From Williamsia faeni (GTDB lineage Bacteria > Actinomycetota > Actinomycetes > Mycobacteriales > Mycobacteriaceae): a DNA stretch of 64,000 nt. Shown here piece after piece: positions 59,032 through 64,000 of this stretch; the stretch's first letter is position 1; each line of letters opens with the position of its first letter. A model generated the notes under the pieces. It did not search any database and had not been told where the DNA came from. It worked only from the letters and a program-made list of their open reading frames with translations. The stretch covers positions 1 through 64,000 of the forward strand of contig QJJF01000015.1 in the NCBI GenBank assembly GCA_003202005.1. The letters run 5' to 3'. The position numbers were made by a program, and so were the translations under genes.

Positions 59032-59658
59032 ATGGACATGATCCGACCACCTTATGCCGCAAGGGTCGCCGCCGGGGTTGTTGTCACTGTGCTCGAAGAG
59101 ACACGCAAATTGCCGACCACAGCGATCACCCTTCCGATGACCGCAGTGAGCCAGACCTTGCAGGCTGTGATGCGCTTTCAGCAGGGCATCGCCGAAATGG
59201 CCATCAAGGGCGACGAGGTCTTCGAGTCATGGCTCGGGCAGGCGGAAGAAGAGCCGGAGTGGGCCACCTTCGACGAAGACGAAGACGACTACATCGCGCC
59301 GCCGGCACCGCGTCCGGTGACTCCGGCCACAGTTGCCGGCTCCGACACATCAACCGCCGCCGAATCCGACGACGAGTCCACGTCGCCGCCGTCGGGCTCG
59401 GGCCGGTTCGCGCTCTACAGTTCGACACCCGACCTCGACTCCGAGGAGGAGGCAGCGCCGCCGAGCACGAACGGTGATGCTCCCGAGATCGTCGAAGCAC
59501 TCGATTACGAGACGCTGACGCTGGCTCAGCTGCGGGCCAAGCTCCGCACCATCGGCCTCGCCGAACTCAAAGAACTCGCCGCTTACGAGAAGGCCACACG
59601 AGCGCGGGCACCGTTTGTCACCATGCTCGACAACCGTGTGACCGCGGCGAGCAAGTAG
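59032..59658 (+). CDS. Probable lipid-droplet-associated protein (Rv1109c-like)
   Basis: 208 residues from ATG 59032 (GAGG six bases upstream; ATG 59038 also possible). N-terminal amphipathic/hydrophobic region MIRPPYAARVAAGVVVTVLEETRKLPTTAITLPMTAVSQTLQAVMRFQQGIAEMAIKGD-like in two helices (first half), then EEPEWATFDEDEDD, an acidic Ser/Pro-rich low-complexity middle, and a C-terminal helical LAQLRAKLRTIGLAELKELAAYEKATRARAPFVTML resembling SAP-like repeats. The name comes from what I recall of homologues next to xseA; the direct role is unproven. Confidence 0.7.
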   Translation: MDMIRPPYAARVAAGVVVTVLEETRKLPTTAITLPMTAVSQTLQAVMRFQQGIAEMAIKGDEVFESWLGQAEEEPEWATFDEDEDDYIAPPAPRPVTPATVAGSDTSTAAESDDESTSPPSGSGRFALYSSTPDLDSEEEAAPPSTNGDAPEIVEALDYETLTLAQLRAKLRTIGLAELKELAAYEKATRARAPFVTMLDNRVTAASK

Positions 59659-59667
59659 CCTCCCCGA

Positions 59668-60918
59668 GTGAGCAACACGCCCGAATCGGCGTGGCCGGTA
59701 CGGACGATCAACACCAAGATCGCCGACTGGCTGCACAAACTGGGACAGGTCTGGGTCGAGGGTCAGGTGACCCAGATCAACCGCCGTCCCGGCACCCGGG
59801 TCGCATTCCTGACGCTGCGAGATCCCGCCGCAGACGTCTCGATCCAGATCACCTGCAAACCGGAGCTGCTGAACCGGGGACCGGTCCCCCTCACCGAGGG
59901 CGCTCGCGTGGTGGTTCTGGGCAGACCCAGCTTCTACACCGGTCGCGCGACGGTGTCGTTGTTGGTCACCGAGATCCGGCCGATCGGCATCGGTGAGCTC
60001 CTGGCCCGGATCGAACGACTGCGCCGGCTCCTGGCCGCCGAGGGATTGTTCGACGCCGGCCGCAAACGTCCGCTGCCGTTTCTGCCCGGCACCATCGGAC
60101 TCATCACCGGCCGCGCCAGCGCCGCCGAACGCGATATCGTGTCGGTCGCGCAAAAACGCTGGCCGGCAGTGCGTTTCGAAATCCGCAATGCCCCGGTCCA
60201 GGGTCCGACGGCGGTCCCGGCGATCCTGCGGCACCTGGCCGAACTCGATGCGGACCCCGACGTCGACGTCATCATCCTGGCGCGTGGCGGCGGCAGCGTC
60301 GAAGATCTGTTGCCATTCTCCGACGAGGCGCTGTGCCGGGCCGTCGCCCAGGTCACCACCGCGGTGGTCAGCGCGATCGGACACGAGCCCGACTCCCCCG
60401 TACTCGACCTGGTGGCCGACCTGCGGGCAGCAACTCCGACCGATGCCGCCAAGCGCGTGGTCCCCGACGTCGCCGTCGAGCTCGCCAAAGTCCGAGATCT
60501 TCGCGCGAGAAGTGCCGGAGCACTGCGTAATTGGGTGACCACCCAGGTTCGGGGACTCGATTCCCTGCGCGGTCGGCCGGTGCTGGCCCAGCCGTATCGC
60601 ATCGTCGACGACCGAATCGACGAGATCGAGCGCGCCGCCCGCGACATCCGCCGCGATGTCGCCCGACTCGTTTCCCACGAGGAGCAGCGGATCGAACATC
60701 TGCGGGCCCGGCTCTCCACCCTCGGCCCGGCACAGACACTGGCCCGCGGCTACGCCGTGGTGCAACGCGTACCCGGGGCCGCCAGTAGTTCCGGCGAAGA
60801 TCCCCATGTGGTGACATCGATCGACGACATGCCGATCGGAACCCAGCTCAGGATTCGCGTCGCCGACGGCGCGACCCGGGCCGCGGTGATGGGTGTGGAA
60901 AAGCCACAGCGGCGCTGA
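59668..60918 (+). CDS. xseA: Exodeoxyribonuclease VII large subunit
   Basis: 416 residues, GTG 59668, nine bases after the previous stop. N-terminal OB-fold ([32 protein letters not shown]), catalytic domain with [34 protein letters not shown] and [26 protein letters not shown], then a long coiled coil. With XseB it degrades single-stranded DNA in repair. Confidence 0.97.
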   Translation: MSNTPESAWPVRTINTKIADWLHKLGQVWVEGQVTQINRRPGTRVAFLTLRDPAADVSIQITCKPELLNRGPVPLTEGARVVVLGRPSFYTGRATVSLLVTEIRPIGIGELLARIERLRRLLAAEGLFDAGRKRPLPFLPGTIGLITGRASAAERDIVSVAQKRWPAVRFEIRNAPVQGPTAVPAILRHLAELDADPDVDVIILARGGGSVEDLLPFSDEALCRAVAQVTTAVVSAIGHEPDSPVLDLVADLRAATPTDAAKRVVPDVAVELAKVRDLRARSAGALRNWVTTQVRGLDSLRGRPVLAQPYRIVDDRIDEIERAARDIRRDVARLVSHEEQRIEHLRARLSTLGPAQTLARGYAVVQRVPGAASSSGEDPHVVTSIDDMPIGTQLRIRVADGATRAAVMGVEKPQRR

Positions 60919-61007
60919 CGGACGCGCGTACAACAAGGCCAATCAACCGGGGCGCGGACACATGAGCACGACAGCACCGGCCCCGGGCCCGGAACAGAAG
61001 GAAGACA

Positions 61008-61277
61008 GTGGCAGCAAAGAACGACGCCGACAGCAACGAGCCGTCGATCGGCGAACTGGGCTACGAACAGGCGCGCGACGAGCTGATCGTGGTGGTCCGC
61101 ACCCTCGAACAGGGCGGGCTCGACCTGGACGCGTCGCTGGAACTCTGGGAGCGTGGCGAGGCTCTGTCCCGCCGGTGTGAGGAACATCTCGAAGGTGCCC
61201 GAAAGCGCATCGAGTCGGTCCTCGGGGTCGAGGACGACGGTGATTTCGAGGACGAGGACGTCGAGGATGAGGACTGA
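61008..61277 (+). CDS. xseB: Exodeoxyribonuclease VII small subunit
   Basis: 89 residues, GTG 61008 with AAGGA five bases upstream, 89 bases after xseA. Helical hairpin core [36 protein letters not shown] and [15 protein letters not shown] is diagnostic. The acidic tail (EDEDVEDED) is typical of actinobacterial XseB. Confidence 0.96.
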   Translation: MAAKNDADSNEPSIGELGYEQARDELIVVVRTLEQGGLDLDASLELWERGEALSRRCEEHLEGARKRIESVLGVEDDGDFEDEDVEDED

Positions 61278-61358
61278 CGCCGGCTTCCGGCGTACCGATC
61301 TTCGTCGGTGATCATCGCCCGTTTATGACCATCGCGAGCTCCCTGCAATACTCGGGTA

Positions 61359-61961
61359 GTGGCTGCAAAACCCCGGATTCTGACCAACAACAAAGACATG
61401 ATCTGGTCTTTGATCCCTTTGTTGTTGCTGTGCATGTTCGTGGCAGCGGTATCCGGTAACTGCTCGGTCGGACTGACCGGCGGGGCCGGCGACGACAAGG
61501 TCCCCGCCTATGACGTGGACAGCGGACTGAAGGCCGAAGCCCGCAACTCGGCCTTCCCGATCCGGCTCCCGCAGACGCCCACAGATTGGAAGCCCAACAG
61601 CGGCACCACGGTTGCGCTCGAGGACACCACGGTCTCCAACGCCGGCTACATCACCGCCAACGGGGTATACCTCCAGCTGAGCCAGACCGGCGCCGCCGAA
61701 GACGCGCTGGTCGGCTATCTGGCGGGTGATGAGCAGCTGCTCGGCGCCGGTACCCGCGATGTCGGCGGTTCCAAATGGGTGGTCTACAGCAAGCCCGAGG
61801 GCGGACGTTCGGTGTGGGTCACCGATCTGGGTGACGTCCGGATCGGACTGATGACGAACAAGGCCGGGGAACCCGATTTCACGTCACTCGCCGAGGCGGT
61901 TCTCGCCGTTTCACCGCTGCCGGGCCTGAGCCCGGATGCGCAAGTTCTGCCCACCAAGTAA
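61359..61961 (+). CDS. DUF4245 membrane-anchored protein
   Basis: 200 residues from GTG 61359 (ribosome site weak; ATG 61398 also possible). One N-terminal membrane helix (IWSLIPLLLLCMFVAAVSG) followed by an extracellular domain with the family stretches AFPIRLPQTPTDWKPNSG, GYITANGVYLQLSQT and WVVYSKPEGGRSVWVTDLGDVRIGL. Function unknown; conserved near this place in mycolic-acid bacteria. Confidence 0.88.
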   Translation: MAAKPRILTNNKDMIWSLIPLLLLCMFVAAVSGNCSVGLTGGAGDDKVPAYDVDSGLKAEARNSAFPIRLPQTPTDWKPNSGTTVALEDTTVSNAGYITANGVYLQLSQTGAAEDALVGYLAGDEQLLGAGTRDVGGSKWVVYSKPEGGRSVWVTDLGDVRIGLMTNKAGEPDFTSLAEAVLAVSPLPGLSPDAQVLPTK

Positions 61962-62052
61962 CGGAAGACCTTGCCGGATAACGGAAGTTGTCCACAGCAC
62001 AAAATCGCTTCCTGGTGAGAGCGATGTCGGCACAAGACTATAAGCTCTGCTC

Positions 62053-64000
62053 ATGGCAATGTTCTTGTATCGGCTCGGGCGATTCTCCTTCAGGCACAAA
62101 TGGACCGTGCTGGCCGCCTGGCTGATCGCCGCCGTATTGGTGGTCACCCTGGTCAACACGCTGAACCCGAAGTTCTCCAAGGACTTTGAGCTGCCGGGTA
62201 CAGACTCGGACAAGGCGATGTCGTTGATGAAGGAGAACTTCACCGCCATCAACGAAGAGCAGACCCAGGCGTCGACCAGCGTTCTCGTCGCCGCTGACGA
62301 CGGCCTCGAGGCACACAGACAGACCATCGACGCGCTTGTCGCAGAGCTCAAGACATTGCCGGATCTCAGTGCGCCGGATTCCATCGCCAACCCGCTGGAC
62401 GTGGCCGCCGCCGATCCGGCTCTGGCAGCTTCGGTGATCGGTGACAACGGGACCGTCGGCCTGATCCAGGTCAAGCAGACCACCAACATCGAGGATCTGA
62501 CTGCGGACGACACGAAGCAGTTCGAAGACATCCTCGCCGAGTTCCGGGTCGGTGGCCTCCAGGTCGAGGGCACCGGTTCGCTGATGCAGGTCTTCGAACA
62601 GGGTGGCGCCGCCGAGATGCTCGGCTTTGTCATCGCCTTCATCGTGATGATCGTGGCGTTCGGTGCCATCGTCGCCGCATTCATCCCGATCATCACCGGC
62701 ATCCTCGGCGTGGTGATCACGATCATGCTGGTCACGCTCGGCGCGGGCGTCTTCAGCATCAACGAGAGCGCAACCGGCATCATCACGATGCTCGGCATCG
62801 CGGTGTCGATCGACTACGCCCTGTTCATCGTCTCCAGGTACCGCAGTGAGCTGAATCTGGGTGGTACCCGAGAGGCCGCCGTCGGCCGGGCCGTGGGTAC
62901 CGCCGGTTCGGCAGTCGTGTTCGCCGGCCTCACCGTGATGATCGCGGTTGCCGCGCTCTCCGTCGTCGGCATCCCGTTCATCTCACAGATGGGTCTGGCG
63001 GCAGCGCTCGCGGTCCTGATCGCGGTACTCGGTGCCATCACACTGATTCCCGGCCTGCTGGGCGCCTTCGGCCGGTTCGCGTTCTCGCCGCGGATTCCGA
63101 AGGTCCGGCACGGCGACGAACCGGAGTCGGAGGAGACCAACGGCCTCCGCTTCGCCAAGTTCATCACCAAGTACCCGTGGCCCGTCGCGGCGGTCTCATT
63201 GCTCTTCCTGATCGTGGTGGCGTTGCCGATGAGCAAGCTCGAACTCGGCCTCTCGTCGACCACCGACGCCGAGGTTCCGGCCACCGAACTGCTGCAGCGT
63301 GGATTCGGTGAGGGCATCAACGGCCCGCTGCTGGTAGTGCTCGACAACCCTGACGAGGGCGATGTGGCCCCGGTTGCGGAACAGACGATCGCGCACATCA
63401 AGACCCTGCCCAATGTCGCCAACCCGGATCAGATGACCTGGATCGGCAACGGACCCAACCAGACCGCGGACCCCGCGACCGGCCAGGTCGGAGCGACCTC
63501 GGCGTTGATCTTCGTGACACCGCAGCAGTCGCCGAGCGGCCCGCAGACGCACGACCTGATGGAAGAGATCCGCGACTATTCGGCGACCACAGAGGCCGAG
63601 GGTGTCACGCTCAACGTCGGTGGCCAGACGGCGATCATGTCCGACATCTCGGCGAAGCTGAGTTCGGCGATGATCCCGTACCTGATCCTGGTCGTCGGAC
63701 TCGCGTTCATCATCTTGATGATCGTGTTCCGGTCGGTCCTCGTCCCGCTCACCGCCACCATCGGCTTCCTGTTCTCGGTGTGTGCCACGTTCGGTGCCAC
63801 GGTGGCGATCTTCCAGTTGGGTCACTTCGGCCTGATCACGCACACGCAACCGATCATCTCGTTCCTGCCGATCTTCATGATCGGTGTGGTCTTTGGTCTG
63901 GCGATGGACTACCAGGTGTTCCTGGTGACCCGGATGCGTGAGGAATACGTGCACGGGCTGCCCGCCAAGCAGGCCGTGATCATCGGGTACAAACACGGTG
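62053..64000 (+). CDS. MMPL-family RND transporter (3' end outside the window)
   Basis: Starts at ATG 62053 and is still open at the window end (649 codons). First membrane helix after LYRLGRFSFRHKWTVL, extracellular domain (PGTDSDKAMSLMKENFTAINEEQTQAS), then a five-helix bundle with GIAVSIDYALFIVSRYRSEL, the MMPL motif holding the proton-relay Asp-Tyr pair, and the repeat half with GVVFGLAMDYQVFLVTRM. Members export lipids or siderophores and drugs; mycobacterial MmpL3 exports trehalose monomycolate. Which member this is cannot be settled without the C-terminal part. Confidence 0.93.
   Translation, partial: MAMFLYRLGRFSFRHKWTVLAAWLIAAVLVVTLVNTLNPKFSKDFELPGTDSDKAMSLMKENFTAINEEQTQASTSVLVAADDGLEAHRQTIDALVAELKTLPDLSAPDSIANPLDVAAADPALAASVIGDNGTVGLIQVKQTTNIEDLTADDTKQFEDILAEFRVGGLQVEGTGSLMQVFEQGGAAEMLGFVIAFIVMIVAFGAIVAAFIPIITGILGVVITIMLVTLGAGVFSINESATGIITMLGIAVSIDYALFIVSRYRSELNLGGTREAAVGRAVGTAGSAVVFAGLTVMIAVAALSVVGIPFISQMGLAAALAVLIAVLGAITLIPGLLGAFGRFAFSPRIPKVRHGDEPESEETNGLRFAKFITKYPWPVAAVSLLFLIVVALPMSKLELGLSSTTDAEVPATELLQRGFGEGINGPLLVVLDNPDEGDVAPVAEQTIAHIKTLPNVANPDQMTWIGNGPNQTADPATGQVGATSALIFVTPQQSPSGPQTHDLMEEIRDYSATTEAEGVTLNVGGQTAIMSDISAKLSSAMIPYLILVVGLAFIILMIVFRSVLVPLTATIGFLFSVCATFGATVAIFQLGHFGLITHTQPIISFLPIFMIGVVFGLAMDYQVFLVTRMREEYVHGLPAKQAVIIGYKHG

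Overview
The window is high-GC DNA with GTG/ATG starts, ATGA/GTGA stop-start overlaps and an actinobacterial gene set (WhiB, ESX/type VII secretion, SigD-RsdA, GroEL1, ImuA'-ImuB-DnaE2). Gene order follows, with gaps, the Mycobacterium tuberculosis stretch dnaE2 - imuB/imuA' - guaA - choD - guaB3 - guaB2 - Rv3412 - rsdA/sigD - Rv3415c - whiB3 - groEL1/groES - tsaD/rimI/tsaB/tsaE - alr - nnr - glmS - Rv3438/39c/40c - glmM - rpsI/rplM - ESX-4. This points to a mycolic-acid actinomycete (Mycobacteriales). A Gordonia-like genus is my best guess, but it rests on recalled synteny and protein similarity, not on a search.

Layout. 0-1.4 kb: an IS110-family element with a long noncoding 5' part. 1.4-4.8 kb: error-prone polymerase DnaE2 behind a LexA (SOS) box. 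4.8-11.4 kb: plus-strand genes, namely a D-threonine-aldolase-like PLP enzyme coupled to a serpin lipoprotein, then an iron-siderophore ABC importer behind an IdeR-type iron box. 11.4-14 kb: imuA'-imuB, the partners of DnaE2, behind a second SOS box. 14-19 kb: signalling genes (Ser/Thr kinase, PspC-type sensor kinase with LuxR regulator, PspC membrane protein). 19-25.4 kb: guanine nucleotide synthesis (guaA, guaB3, guaB) with a cholesterol-oxidase-like gene inside. 25.6-29.3 kb: DUF5319 protein, anti-sigma/sigma D pair, WhiB. 29.4-31.7 kb: groES-groEL1 under a CIRCE operator. 31.7-34.6 kb: MFS efflux pump with divergent MarR regulator, and a methyltransferase.

34.7-43 kb: a long minus-strand housekeeping run: the t6A/TsaBDE genes with rimI, an alpha/beta hydrolase, alanine racemase, NAD(P)HX repair and glmS. 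43-46.4 kb: an accessory insertion between glmS and glmM holding a hydrolase-like protein without the usual nucleophile, a three-gene operon that looks like a type VII secretion substrate set, and a 26-codon gene with its own promoter, 5'-UTR hairpin and terminator. 46.9-49.3 kb: glmM, rpsI, rplM. 49.5-57.9 kb: an ESX-4-type secretion locus (associated protein, EccC, EccD, MycP) with no EccB and no Esx pair in the window. 58-64 kb: ispH, a probable lipid-droplet-associated protein, xseA/xseB, a DUF4245 protein and the start of an MMPL transporter that runs off the end.

The observations most worth follow-up are the 26-residue peptide gene, the reduced ESX-4 locus and nearby candidate substrates, the lipoprotein serpin, the altered clamp-binding motif in ImuB and the possible bridge RNA of the IS110 element. 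No tRNA, rRNA or CRISPR array was seen.
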